From a virus: 29,054 bases of DNA. How positions within the stretch are numbered: position 1 is the stretch's first letter; every line of letters begins with the position of its first letter. The stretch covers positions 1 to 29,054 of the IMG/VR virus record IMGVR_UViG_3300025137_000185; one strand, 5' to 3'. The position numbers and the translations under genes were made by a program. Of the stretch, positions 13,326 to 22,112 are shown in pieces. The notes beneath the pieces were generated by a model. The model was not told the DNA's origin and searched no databases. It saw only the letters and a list, made by a program, of their open reading frames with translations.

Positions 13326-13724
13326 ATGAGTGTAATCAGGGACAGTTTAATAACACAACTTACCACAAACTTATCTAGCAGTAATGTTAGTGTAAGTTCA
13401 GAACTTCCGTTCGAAAGTGGTGGGGACACGTTATATGACAAGAACATGAAAACACTTTATGTTGATGAAGAGCAAATTTCACAAGATACTTTATATGAAG
13501 TATTGGACAGGAATAACCTTAACACCAACACATCTACACTTAACGCATTCGTCACCCTCGATGCCAAAACCCAATTAAGTGATATCAACAGTATAATCAG
13601 TAATGTGTTAAATGCAAAGTCTGTGATTACCAACACTATAACTAGTGAAAGTGATTATGAATCAGACATTGACTTAGACAAGATTACATATACTTTTGAG
13701 TTTCGCTTTGAAAAAACTGTTTAA
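13326..13724 (+). CDS. Tail terminator/completion-like protein, 132 aa
   Basis: It lies one base after the connector gene and directly before the tail tube gene, the usual position of the tail terminator. The beta-strand/helix pattern and the C-terminal TYTFEFRFEKTV strand fit the small alpha/beta fold of that family (lambda gpU-like), which caps the tail tube and joins it to the head. Sequence identity to a known family is not evident to me. Confidence 0.6.
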   Translation: MSVIRDSLITQLTTNLSSSNVSVSSELPFESGGDTLYDKNMKTLYVDEEQISQDTLYEVLDRNNLNTNTSTLNAFVTLDAKTQLSDINSIISNVLNAKSVITNTITSESDYESDIDLDKITYTFEFRFEKTV

Positions 13725-13738
13725 TATAGGAGAACAAC

Positions 13739-14218
13739 ATGGCAGTAATTAATGTAACAGCCGGTCTTCAAGCAACATTAAACCTAGGAACTACAGAAGC
13801 AATGAGCCTCCCAGGAGGCACAGATGTTTTAGCAGTTCCCCTTATGCAAGACGTAACTGTAAATGCATCAACAGGCACAACTCGATACTCAGTATTGAGT
13901 AGTCCAGCCTCCAGTGCATTCACAACAACTAATGAAAATAGTGTTTCTATCAACATGTTGGTAGATGGTGCTACTTTCTTTGGAGATGGTTCCGCAACGA
14001 ACTCTATCCAGAATAAAGGATTATTAGAAACATCAAGTGATAAAACAGAGATCTTTTGGTCTGTGGCTTTCAATGAAGGTAATTCAACTGGTGAATATTA
14101 CGTTAAAGGCAAAGGTTTCTTAACAGGGTTAACTCCAACTGCATCTATGGATGCCGCTGTATGGGTTAGTCCAATGGAAATCGTGGTTAATGGTGAGATT
14201 ACAAAAGTAGTCGTTTAA
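13739..14218 (+). CDS. Major tail tube protein
   Basis: A 159-residue, almost all-beta protein rich in Thr, Ser, Gly, Val and Asn. It starts MAVINVTAGLQATLNLGT and ends in a strand VNGEITKVVV, as expected for a subunit that stacks in hexameric rings to form the tube. Position supports this: after the terminator-like gene and before the chaperone pair and tape measure. A strong AGGAGAA precedes the start. The hairpin after the gene (14247-14269) probably lets this gene be made in excess over the genes downstream. There is no sheath gene next to it, so the tail is probably non-contractile. Confidence 0.8.
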   Translation: MAVINVTAGLQATLNLGTTEAMSLPGGTDVLAVPLMQDVTVNASTGTTRYSVLSSPASSAFTTTNENSVSINMLVDGATFFGDGSATNSIQNKGLLETSSDKTEIFWSVAFNEGNSTGEYYVKGKGFLTGLTPTASMDAAVWVSPMEIVVNGEITKVVV

Positions 14219-14246
14219 ATACCGTAAACAACATATACAAGTTAGG

Positions 14247-14271
14247 CTCCCTCACATAACGTGGGGGAGTT
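14247..14271 (+). terminator. Attenuator-type hairpin after the tail tube gene
   Basis: CTCCCTCAC (14247-14255) pairs with GTGGGGGAG (14261-14269), a 9-bp stem with one G-T pair and a 5-base loop. It is followed by TTTACACTTTA rather than a clean T run, so it should terminate only partly. It could also protect the 3' end of the tail tube message. Confidence 0.65.
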
Positions 14272-14295
14272 TACACTTTAACAAAGGAAACAAAT

Positions 14296-14529
14296 ATGCA
14301 AGATATAAAAGCAAAACTACAAACAATTCTAGACAATGGTCATGATGGCGATACAGTCTATATATACGGTGAAAAGTATAATACTGCTGAACTTGCCAAA
14401 GAGCACGGAATTGATTTACCTAAAGCCAAGAAGGCTAAGAAACAGGTAAATAAAACTGAAGATATACAGGAACAAAGACATGCAGATATGGGAGAGACAT
14501 TCGACCAAGGCGATACTAAAGAGTCTTGA
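14296..14529 (+). CDS. Small hypothetical protein, 77 aa
   Basis: It starts with AAAGGAAAC upstream. The N-terminal half looks folded (DIKAKLQTILDNGHDGDTVY, then YNTAELAKEHGIDLP); the rest is lysine-rich and polar (KAKKAKKQ) and ends acidic (DQGDTKES). Its role in tail assembly is possible because of position only. The last 50 bases overlap the next gene in the +1 frame. Confidence 0.6.
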   Translation: MQDIKAKLQTILDNGHDGDTVYIYGEKYNTAELAKEHGIDLPKAKKAKKQVNKTEDIQEQRHADMGETFDQGDTKES

Positions 14530-14686
14530 AGGCGAAGTAGCAAAAGCACATAACGAAATACGTTGTGCTGAAAAAGATTTAAACAAAGCACAAGGCAGAC
14601 TACAGTTTGCACTTAGTGGAATAAAACATTTAACTGAAGGTAGAGAATACCTTAAAGTTGAAAATAATAAAGATATAAAGGAATAA
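14480..14686 (+). CDS. Small coiled-coil hypothetical protein, 68 aa
   Basis: ATG 14480 has AGGA eight bases upstream. The product is a single amphipathic helix with heptads (LEGEVAKAHNEIRCAEKDL then NKAQGRLQFALSGIKHL) and a charged end. It overlaps the previous gene by 50 bases in another frame. The zero frame ends in TCT TGA; a +1 slip there would join the two proteins, but an independent start is simpler. It precedes the tail chaperone gene by three bases. Confidence 0.55.
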   Translation: MQIWERHSTKAILKSLEGEVAKAHNEIRCAEKDLNKAQGRLQFALSGIKHLTEGREYLKVENNKDIKE

Positions 14687-14689
14687 GAT

Positions 14690-14989
14690 ATGAAGAATTT
14701 ATCAGAATTAGCAGGCAAACCTGAACTAACATCAATCATTATAGACGACAAAGACATCGTAGAGAAATACGGTGAGGAACTACAGTTCTACGTTTATGAC
14801 AAACTACCAATTAGCACATACACTAAACTAGCAAGCCTTGACACAAAGGACGCTGGACAATTATATATGACTGTTAAAGACTTAGTATTGGATGACAAAG
14901 GTATACCTGTAGTAGATGACGAAAAAACATTGCCAATGGACATTATGAACGCGGCTATCATGAAGGTTACAGAAAGCCTGGGAAAATAA
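14690..14989 (+). CDS. Tail assembly chaperone, short form (G-like)
   Basis: The 99-residue zero-frame product. Lambda gpG-type chaperones coat the tape measure while the tube polymerises around it. It has the expected pattern, with LASLDTKDAGQLYMTVKDL in the middle, a predicted strand turn GIPVVDD and a C-terminal helix (MDIMNAAIMKVTESLGK). It is located between tail tube and tape measure genes. Its last sense codons contain the slippery sequence GGGAAAA, and the stop follows at once. The long form made by frameshifting is listed separately. Confidence 0.85.
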   Translation: MKNLSELAGKPELTSIIIDDKDIVEKYGEELQFYVYDKLPISTYTKLASLDTKDAGQLYMTVKDLVLDDKGIPVVDDEKTLPMDIMNAAIMKVTESLGK

Positions 14990-15237
14990 GTCAGGTAGAC
15001 AATACCCTTGACCCTAGAATTCATAATTTAGTATTAATGGTAGATGCAATAGCAGAAACGTATCACGTTCTACCTAGTAAACTGCTAGAAGAAGGCAATA
15101 CGTTAGATATACAAATATTTAACCATGTGCAAACGCACAAGTTAAGAGAACAAAAATTAAAGGCTGGTGAGGATATAACAGATACTTACCGACCAGAGGA
15201 ACTAGAAGCATTATGGCAAGAACGAACGCAACGTTAA
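14690..15237 (+). CDS. Tail assembly chaperone, frameshifted long form (GT-like)
   Basis: Slipping back one base at 14980-14986 (zero frame CTG GGA AAA TAA) continues in the -1 frame from 14986 as ISQVDNTLDPRIHNLVLMVD and runs without a stop to 15237, giving a 182-residue fusion. The T part (AIAETYHVLPSKLLEEGNTLDI) resembles T domains of phage chaperones that recruit tail tube protein. The heptamer matches the X XXY YYZ rule and differs from lambda's GGGAAAG by one base. This gene layout (G, G-T, tape measure) is well known for siphoviruses. Confidence 0.88.
14980..15012 (+). promoter_or_regulatory. -1 programmed frameshift site with downstream stem
   Basis: Slippery heptamer GGGAAAA at 14980-14986. 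A stem follows: GTCAGGTA (14990-14997) pairs with TACC (15003-15006) and TGAC (15009-15012), with a 2-base CT bulge. The spacer is only three bases, shorter than usual, so its contribution is less certain than the heptamer. Confidence 0.85.
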
Positions 15238-15581
15238 ATGCAAGAGCATTTAAAAGAGACCTGAAAAAACTGGATAAGTTTGTTTATGGGCGTTTTGCCA
15301 AGAGCATTTTACAAGAATTTAAAAGAGAAACACCACGTGGAGATACTGGTGTTGCAAAACGTAATGTTAAAGTAAAAGCATCTAGAAGTAAAAAACAAAT
15401 AGCAGTTATAACCAGTTATGGTTATGCTGATGTATTAGATGAAGGATTGTATCCTAATCCACCAAAAGGCGGAACTGGCAAAACAATTGGAGGATACAGC
15501 ACTCAAGCACCAAAGGGTATGAGTGAACCTACACTAAAAGAAGCAAGAAAAGATTTTAATAATTTCGTGAGGAAACTATAA
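15213..15581 (+). CDS. HK97 gp10-like tail/head-tail protein
   Basis: 122 residues with the HK97 gp10-like signature: a helical basic N terminus (FKRDLKKLDKFVYGRFA), TPRGDTGVAKRNVKV (about 40-54), SYGYADVLDEG (about 68-78) and GGYSTQAPKGMSEPTLKEA near the end. This family is usually found near tail-completion genes and is thought to act in tail or head-tail joining. It overlaps the GT end by 25 bases and joins the tape measure with a one-base overlap (TAATG), so it is expressed with them. Confidence 0.82.
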   Translation: MARTNATLNARAFKRDLKKLDKFVYGRFAKSILQEFKRETPRGDTGVAKRNVKVKASRSKKQIAVITSYGYADVLDEGLYPNPPKGGTGKTIGGYSTQAPKGMSEPTLKEARKDFNNFVRKL

Positions 15582-17494
15582 TGGCGGCACCAATCGCAAC
15601 AAGACTAATATTAAATACTAAATCATTTACCAAAGGACTAGGCACAGCAACTAGAGGACTAGGAATGCTTGGCGGAGCATTAGGTAAAGTGGGAGGCATA
15701 ATTGCCAAATTTGGACTGGCATTAGTAGCCGCAACAGCAGGTTTAGCCGCTATAGTAATGCGTAGTGCAAACTATATAGATAGACTGGGCAAAGTATCAA
15801 AAGTAACTGGTGTTGCAACAGACACCTTACAGAAGTTTGGGTTTGCGGCAGAACAAGCCGGTGTTACATCAGACAATGCCGCGTTGGCAATGAGACGTTT
15901 CTCACGTAGATTAGGTGAAGCACAAAAAGGAACAGGTGAACTATTACCAGCATTAAGACGTTTAGGTATTGATGTTAAAGACAGTAGTGGACAATTTAAA
16001 AGTGCAGAACAAATATTATTTGAATTTGCAGATGGTATTCAAAACACAGAAGGCGCATCAGCCAAATTGGCTTTGGCGTTTAAGGCGTTTGACTCCGAGG
16101 GTGCAGAATTAGTAGGAACACTTGAAGAAGGATCAGAAGGCCTTAAGGATTTCTTTAAAAGAGCAGAAGCACTAGGCATAGTATTAGACACTAAAACTAT
16201 TGAAGGTGTAGAAGACTTCAATGACAGTCTTAATGAACTACAACGTTTATTAGGTGGTGTTGTTAATAGAATGGTTGGGGCATTAGCACCAGCACTAGAT
16301 ACTGTTGTTAAAAACATGACAACATTTATTATTGAAACAGCAGAAGCACACGGTGGCTTCGAAGAATTTGGTAAGTTCTTAAAAGACAAGTTCTTAACTG
16401 CATTACAATTATTAGGACGAGGTTTCTTTCAATTATCTAGAATTATTGTCGCTGTGTTTAACGCAATCCTTACTGGATTAAGTCAATTAGGTATCATTAA
16501 TGAAATACAAGGAATAGACAAAGAAATAGCAGACCTTAAAGAACAATCAAACAAAAGCGGATGGTGGAGTAGATTTAACTTTGCTACAGGTGAAGCCGCA
16601 CAAATACTTAAAGATGAATTTGGAACTGCTTTCTTACTCACAGACGAAAACATTGAAAGAGCAATTAAGGCATTAGAAGAAGGAAAGAAGAGAATGAAAG
16701 AGGGCGGTGCTATTAGTATAGATCCTATAGCAATGCCATCAGAAGAAACATTCCAAGCATACTTTGATTTCTTAGAATCATTTAAAGAAAAAACAAACCA
16801 AGCAGGTGAGAATATAACTGAAACTATTGTTACTGCAACCAAAACTCAACAAAACGGTTTTGAAAAGATGCTAGATTCAATATTTGGTGTTGAAAGAATG
16901 GACAAGTTTTATCAAGCAAGTGAAAAACATGCTGAAAAGGCTGTTTCTAATATTGCCGAATTTATAACAGTATCATTTGAAATGTTAGGCAAAACACTTG
17001 GTGAATTCTTTGAAAGTGTAAGAGAAAAACTAGCCGCAAGTGGTGTAGGTGACTTTATGAAAACATTAGAAGATGGCTTTGTTAAAGCAGGACAACTATT
17101 AGAAGATGCACTTACTGATGCAGTATTAACAGGTAAAGCCAGTTTTAGTGACCTAGCAGACCATATTAAGAAAGTGTTAGCCAAAGCACTTATACAAAAG
17201 TTTATCACAGGACCAATACTAGGACTTATGGGACTAGCAGACGGTGGACCAGCAAAAGCAGGAACTCCATATGTTGTTGGTGAAGAAGGACCAGAACTAT
17301 TTGTTCCAAATCAAAGCGGAACAGTTATACCAAATGACGAAATGGCAAGTGGTGGTAGCGGAATGGGTGGACAAACAAATGTTACATACAATATTACGTC
17401 AACTTCCGCCGAATCTTTCAAGCAATTAGTTGCTAGGGATCCCGAGTTCATATTTAACGTTACCCAAGCAGGCGCTAGGAGGCAACCAGCATAA
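15581..17494 (+). CDS. Tape measure protein
   Basis: The tape measure sets tail length and occupies the tail lumen. This 637-residue protein has a Gly/Ala-rich hydrophobic N-terminal region (about 25-60), long helical and coiled-coil stretches (about 70-240 and 390-540), a membrane-type segment around 280-300 (QLSRIIVAVFNAILTGL), and near the C terminus (about 551-585) the ADGGPAKAGTPYVVGEEGPE motif typical of siphovirus tape measures. The length is short, which suggests a short tail of about 90-100 nm if the usual ratio of 1.5 Å per residue holds (inference). It follows the chaperone genes as expected. Confidence 0.92.
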   Translation: MAAPIATRLILNTKSFTKGLGTATRGLGMLGGALGKVGGIIAKFGLALVAATAGLAAIVMRSANYIDRLGKVSKVTGVATDTLQKFGFAAEQAGVTSDNAALAMRRFSRRLGEAQKGTGELLPALRRLGIDVKDSSGQFKSAEQILFEFADGIQNTEGASAKLALAFKAFDSEGAELVGTLEEGSEGLKDFFKRAEALGIVLDTKTIEGVEDFNDSLNELQRLLGGVVNRMVGALAPALDTVVKNMTTFIIETAEAHGGFEEFGKFLKDKFLTALQLLGRGFFQLSRIIVAVFNAILTGLSQLGIINEIQGIDKEIADLKEQSNKSGWWSRFNFATGEAAQILKDEFGTAFLLTDENIERAIKALEEGKKRMKEGGAISIDPIAMPSEETFQAYFDFLESFKEKTNQAGENITETIVTATKTQQNGFEKMLDSIFGVERMDKFYQASEKHAEKAVSNIAEFITVSFEMLGKTLGEFFESVREKLAASGVGDFMKTLEDGFVKAGQLLEDALTDAVLTGKASFSDLADHIKKVLAKALIQKFITGPILGLMGLADGGPAKAGTPYVVGEEGPELFVPNQSGTVIPNDEMASGGSGMGGQTNVTYNITSTSAESFKQLVARDPEFIFNVTQAGARRQPA

Positions 17495-18141
17495 TGAGTT
17501 TACAAACAATAATAGATAACGCAACATACATTGATATCAACAAAGGTAAAGTTGCCGCTCAATCAGTAAGTAGAAGTGGAGTAATCCTAACTGCCGAAAG
17601 AGCAACAAACGTGCCATACAGATTCAAAGTAGGTATGCATAGCGGATTACAATACAGCACTAACAGAGGATTGTTAGAAGATATTGATGCATTGGACATA
17701 ACAGAAGAAACCACAATTGATATTGGTGATACAAACAGCGGACTAAGTTATCTTACAGCATATCAAGGTGGTATAACAAGTGGCACACTAACATTAGTAA
17801 GTGTAAGTGGTAGCACAATAACAGTAAATGCAAGTGGTGTTGGTGGCAGTGGCACATTGTTTAAGAAAGGAGACTTCTTACAACCATTAGTAAGCAGTTA
17901 TAGATATCCTTATCAAGTAACAGCAGATGTTAGTTTTAGCACAGGCAGTAGTGTAGCAATACCAGTTCACAGACCAGTTATAAGCCAAGACGGTGTTACA
18001 TTGTCTAGTGGCAACATAGCAACTGGTAAAGATGTTCACTTCAAAGTTAAATTAACAAAACGACCAGGATACAGAGTAGTCCCACATGATAGAATACAGT
18101 TTCAAAGTGCATTTGAAATGGTCGAAATAATCACAACATAA
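17494..18141 (+). CDS. Minor tail protein (distal tail-like), 215 aa
   Basis: It starts one base inside the tape measure stop (TAATG). It is beta-rich and Gly/Ser/Thr-rich, with an N-terminal helical part and a central YRFKVGMHSGLQYSTNRGLL region, then strands (about 90-160) and a C-terminal YRVVPHDRIQFQSAFEMVEI. The position, directly after the tape measure, is that of the distal tail protein. Similar proteins are found in marine siphoviruses, but I cannot name a family with confidence. Confidence 0.6.
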   Translation: MSLQTIIDNATYIDINKGKVAAQSVSRSGVILTAERATNVPYRFKVGMHSGLQYSTNRGLLEDIDALDITEETTIDIGDTNSGLSYLTAYQGGITSGTLTLVSVSGSTITVNASGVGGSGTLFKKGDFLQPLVSSYRYPYQVTADVSFSTGSSVAIPVHRPVISQDGVTLSSGNIATGKDVHFKVKLTKRPGYRVVPHDRIQFQSAFEMVEIITT

Positions 18142-18150
18142 GGACACAAC

Positions 18151-18834
18151 ATGGCAACAAGTATACCTCCAGTTACCGGCACAAACAATATAAAACATGC
18201 AATGTTGGTTGACCTTACATTGGGTGCAACAACGTATTATATAAGTGGTGCATACAAACCAATTACATATGATTCAAACACCTACACAGAGTTAGGCAGT
18301 TTCTTAGGTGTCAGTGAAATACCTGAAGACATAAGAACAACAAATGGTGACATACAACTTAGTTTAACAGGCATACCTAGTGACCAAGACTATATGGGCA
18401 TAATATTAAGCACCGCAATTAAAGGTGGTGTAGTTAAAATACACAGAGCATTCTTTAATGATGATTATAGTGTAGATGCCGCAAATGTGTTTCAACGTTA
18501 CAATGGCATTATAACTAATTACAGCATCAGTGAAGACTACAACTTTATTGAAGGCAAGAATACTAATAGTGTTGCAGTTAGTTGTGCAAGTGTTAACACC
18601 ATATTAGAAAACAAAGTAGCAGGACAAAGAACTAACTTGACAGATAGACAAAAATACTTTCCAACAGATAACACTTTTGACAGAGTAACAGACTTACACA
18701 ATGTATCATTTGACTTTGGTAAAGAATATAGTGCTAGTTCTGGTTATGGTGGTGGCTACGGTGGAGGCTACGGAGGAATCGGCGGAGGCGGATTTGACTT
18801 TGGTGGCGGCATGGCTGGATACAGAATAAGATAA
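18151..18834 (+). CDS. Tail tip protein, DUF2163-like, 227 aa, with Gly-rich C terminus
   Basis: The N-terminal 160 residues follow the pattern of DUF2163-type tip proteins (gene transfer agent/siphovirus baseplate hub): HAMLVDLTLGATTYYISG, then SFLGVSEIPED, a strand LSLTGIPSDQDY, KGGVVKIHRAF and FQRYNGIITNYSI. About 35 residues at the C terminus (near 192-227) form a glycine/tyrosine-rich tail of GGYGG repeats. This tail could be flexible or bind a neighbour. It is followed by a GNAT gene with a one-base overlap. Confidence 0.65.
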   Translation: MATSIPPVTGTNNIKHAMLVDLTLGATTYYISGAYKPITYDSNTYTELGSFLGVSEIPEDIRTTNGDIQLSLTGIPSDQDYMGIILSTAIKGGVVKIHRAFFNDDYSVDAANVFQRYNGIITNYSISEDYNFIEGKNTNSVAVSCASVNTILENKVAGQRTNLTDRQKYFPTDNTFDRVTDLHNVSFDFGKEYSASSGYGGGYGGGYGGIGGGGFDFGGGMAGYRIR

Positions 18835-19289
18835 TGATTAGACGAGCAACCATACAAGACTATGACAGCATAATGGAAATGATGATTAACTTTGCCAACA
18901 GTTCACCATATAATGCATTACACAATCCAGAATACAATGATATGTATATTAGAAGATTGTTGGATAGTTTTGGAAAAGAAGGTTGCATACTGTTAGGTGA
19001 AAAGAACAATCAAGTAGTAAGCATGTTGATAGCACAAATACAAACAGATGCATGGTTACCAGAAATAAAAACAATGAAAGAAGTTGCGTGGTGGGTTGAA
19101 CCAGAACACAGAATGTCATCATTGGGTTATAGATTACTAAAAGAATATGTGAAAATAGGTAAAACTCTAGTAGAAAAAGAAATAATAGAAGGTTTTACAC
19201 TCACAAACATGGAGATATCGCCAGACTTTGATTTAGAAAAACGAGGTTGGCGACCTATAGAAACAAATTATATATATGAGGGTGTGTAG
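18834..19289 (+). CDS. GNAT-family acetyltransferase in the tail gene cluster
   Basis: 151 residues. It starts IRRATIQDYDSIMEMM, like many GNAT proteins; a strand-turn ILLGEKNNQVVSMLI follows (about 53-67) and AWWVEPEHRMSSLGYRLLKE (about 85-104), where RMSSLGYRLL fits the acetyl-CoA-binding R/QxxGxG/A motif. The end (DLEKRGWRPIETNY) fits the last strands of the fold. It would acetylate an amine, perhaps a virion or host protein. GNAT genes between tail genes are known in several marine phages. It is coupled to both neighbours. Confidence 0.82.
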   Translation: MIRRATIQDYDSIMEMMINFANSSPYNALHNPEYNDMYIRRLLDSFGKEGCILLGEKNNQVVSMLIAQIQTDAWLPEIKTMKEVAWWVEPEHRMSSLGYRLLKEYVKIGKTLVEKEIIEGFTLTNMEISPDFDLEKRGWRPIETNYIYEGV

Positions 19290-22112
19290 ATGGCAGTATT
19301 TACAGCAATAGCAACAGCAATCGTAGGAGCAATCGGTATAAGCGGTATAGCGGCTACTATTGCCACAAGTATTATTAGTGCTGGTTTAGCCTTAGGAACA
19401 GCAAAAGCATTAGGGGTAATGGAACCACCTAAGCAACAGGAAACAAAAGATCCAGGTGTTAAGATACAGTTACCACCAAGCACAGACAACAGAGTTCCTG
19501 TGTTTTATGGACAAAGTTTTACTGGTGCAATCATTGTGGATGCAGAAATTAAAAACCAAAACAACACCATGGTGTATTGTATGGTTATTGGTGAGAAAAC
19601 AGATAGTGGCACAATCACTATCAATGACATTTACAGAGATGATGCAAAGTTAATCTTTAGTGGAGCAACAGTTACTGGAGCAACAGATCCAAATGCTACT
19701 ACATCTAATCAAATTAATGGTAAGATACGTTGTAGAGTATATGCAGGCGGAACAGCGGCAAGTGACCAAGTGTTTCCTACAACTGGTGCAGTAGCGGCTA
19801 CCACATTAATGACCACAATTGATGCAGGCACAAGTTATGCAAACTTAGTTTATTCAGTTATTGAAATGGATTATGATGCTGAAAACGGATTGCAAGGCTT
19901 AGGTGCTATTACATATGATATCAATAACAGTTTAAATGAGCCGTCAAACGTGCTTTTAGACTACTTACAAAACGATAGATATGGTGCTGGTATCAGTAGT
20001 GCTGATATTGATTTAACCTCGTTTAACGACCTCTACGACTATTCTACGGCTAATGTTGAATACAGAACAGCCACTGGTAATATTGTAGCAGGACATCCTA
20101 GATGGCAAATTGATGGTATGTGTTCAACCTACCAACCAGTAAAAAGAAACATTAATGAAATATGTAGAAGTTGTGCGGCATACTTTGCTTACGATCCTAA
20201 ACAAGGTAAGTTTAAAGTTGTGTCAAACAGAGCGGCTACCACCGCAGAAAAGAATGCGGCTTATGTGTTCAATGATGACAACATAACCAGTTCAATTGAT
20301 ATTACGTCAACAGAATTATTCAGTTTATACAACAGTATTGATGCTGAATATCCTAGTGTTGACAAAAAAGACCAAACACAAACTATAGTAATAAGCACAC
20401 CAAGTGGTGATAGAAACAACAATGAGCCAGACAATCCACTAGACACTAGATTTAACTTAGTTAATGATAGAAGTAGAGTGGGTAACTTAGCAAACATTGA
20501 CCTTAACCAAAGTAGAACAAGCACAGTTATAAACTTTACAGCAGACTACAGTTCAATTGTTAATGATGTAGGTGATGTTGTTAAAGTTACAAGCAGTCAA
20601 TACGGATATACAAACAAATTGTTTAGAGTTATGCGTGTTACAGAAGTAGAAACAGCAGATGCTATGTTAGGTGCTAAGTTTACTTGTATTGAATATGACG
20701 ACAGTATATATGCTCACACCGTATTGCAAAGTGATGGTGCAGTAGGAGTAAGTGGTATACCTGGATGGTGGACAGGTATTTGGGGAGGCACCGCTAGTAT
20801 TCCTGTTATAGGTAATATTGTAGTTACAGATCCTGCTAATGCTACAGCAAATATTGTAGACCCAGGTAATGGTAATGTAATTGGCTCACCAATAGATTAC
20901 ACCGCTATTGATTGGCCTAACGTTATAATTGGAGGTGAAGGTGGACAAGGTGGTATTACAACTACGCCTGAAACACCATTAGCATTACTTCCAGTCCAAA
21001 TTCCAGATATTCCAGGACTAGATGAATTAGAATTTGAAGTATCAACTGAAACAGGAACAGGTTCACCAAAACAAAAAATACTTAATAAATTTAAAATTCA
21101 AAACCCATTAGGCGGTAGTTGGAGTCCTTCAGAAATTCCTTTTATTGCATTACCTTTGCCAGAAAATCCTACTTCAGAAAAAGCCGATGGCACAGCATTA
21201 CCAAATTTACCTAATGTAAAAGATCCTAAGTATAACATAAAAGTATTTGGACACGGTATTGGTGAAATGGGTAAATTTACTACTTTGCCATCAATAACAG
21301 TTCCAGAAATTGTGTTAGACAATAAAGGTGGTATTCCAGGAGCATCATTAGCCAGTCAGGCAGTAGGATTTAGTGTTGACGAAGCACCTGCACAGGTTCC
21401 AATGCCATTTGCAGATGATTTAGTTTATACTACAACAGGAGCATTTACAGGAAACACTTTGACATTTAATGAGGAAGGATATCCAAATTTAATTGTAGGT
21501 GGTATATTAAGTGGAACTGGAATTACTTCAGTTACTGTGATAACAGCAGTTACTGGTAACAGCAGTATTACTACAAATTTAAATGTTAATGTAGCCAGCG
21601 GTGCAAGTATAACTGTAAACAATAGAAATGCTACTGCATTAGGAAATTCAGGAAGTTTTATTGTTCCAGCAACTGTATCACCATTAGGTGGAGCAGACTT
21701 AGGAAAATATGGTTTAAAAAGCGACTTTCAACCATTCGGAACATTACCAGGCGGAGGAGCAGACTTAGGTTTTGCATTATTTAATACTGTTGATTACACA
21801 GAAGTTGATGAAACAACTAATGAGCCAACAGGAACTACAATTCAAGATGCACAATCAACTAGTGGAATAGGTGCAACATTTGACCAATTACCACCAGCAG
21901 TAGTTGAAAATGATACTCTTGAAATAAGTGAAGCAAGAGGATTAGCGGCGGCTATAGCGGCAGGAATTACTACAACTGGTAAGAAGTATATACCAAGCCA
22001 AGTAACATCACAGCCTAGTGCAAATAGCACATTGTATCCAAACACCGCTGGTAAACCTAATTTTACATTAGAAAGATTACGAGCAGGTGACAGTTTAAGG
22101 GATCTATTTTAA
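19290..22112 (+). CDS. Tail tip / host specificity protein (lambda J-like), 940 aa
   Basis: It has a hydrophobic N terminus (about 1-42, Ala/Ile-rich) followed by DPGVKIQLPPSTDNRVPVFY (about 54-73), a start seen in many marine siphovirus tip proteins. The hub-like part covers about 75-480, with phage-tail-type sequences such as RWQIDGMCSTYQPVKRNINE and YTNKLFRVMRV. From about 500 onward it is low-complexity Pro/Gly/Thr-rich and repeat-like (LPGGGADLGFALF, LGGADLGKYGLK) and ends with LERLRAGDSLRDLF. It would sit at the tail end, contact the cell and hold fibres. No enzyme motif is visible. Confidence 0.82.
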   Translation: MAVFTAIATAIVGAIGISGIAATIATSIISAGLALGTAKALGVMEPPKQQETKDPGVKIQLPPSTDNRVPVFYGQSFTGAIIVDAEIKNQNNTMVYCMVIGEKTDSGTITINDIYRDDAKLIFSGATVTGATDPNATTSNQINGKIRCRVYAGGTAASDQVFPTTGAVAATTLMTTIDAGTSYANLVYSVIEMDYDAENGLQGLGAITYDINNSLNEPSNVLLDYLQNDRYGAGISSADIDLTSFNDLYDYSTANVEYRTATGNIVAGHPRWQIDGMCSTYQPVKRNINEICRSCAAYFAYDPKQGKFKVVSNRAATTAEKNAAYVFNDDNITSSIDITSTELFSLYNSIDAEYPSVDKKDQTQTIVISTPSGDRNNNEPDNPLDTRFNLVNDRSRVGNLANIDLNQSRTSTVINFTADYSSIVNDVGDVVKVTSSQYGYTNKLFRVMRVTEVETADAMLGAKFTCIEYDDSIYAHTVLQSDGAVGVSGIPGWWTGIWGGTASIPVIGNIVVTDPANATANIVDPGNGNVIGSPIDYTAIDWPNVIIGGEGGQGGITTTPETPLALLPVQIPDIPGLDELEFEVSTETGTGSPKQKILNKFKIQNPLGGSWSPSEIPFIALPLPENPTSEKADGTALPNLPNVKDPKYNIKVFGHGIGEMGKFTTLPSITVPEIVLDNKGGIPGASLASQAVGFSVDEAPAQVPMPFADDLVYTTTGAFTGNTLTFNEEGYPNLIVGGILSGTGITSVTVITAVTGNSSITTNLNVNVASGASITVNNRNATALGNSGSFIVPATVSPLGGADLGKYGLKSDFQPFGTLPGGGADLGFALFNTVDYTEVDETTNEPTGTTIQDAQSTSGIGATFDQLPPAVVENDTLEISEARGLAAAIAAGITTTGKKYIPSQVTSQPSANSTLYPNTAGKPNFTLERLRAGDSLRDLF

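Noticed and set aside
15037-15237. Independent 66-aa gene starting at ATG 15037
   Set aside because: No Shine-Dalgarno; the frame is open back to the slippery heptamer, so it is better read as the T part of the frameshifted chaperone.
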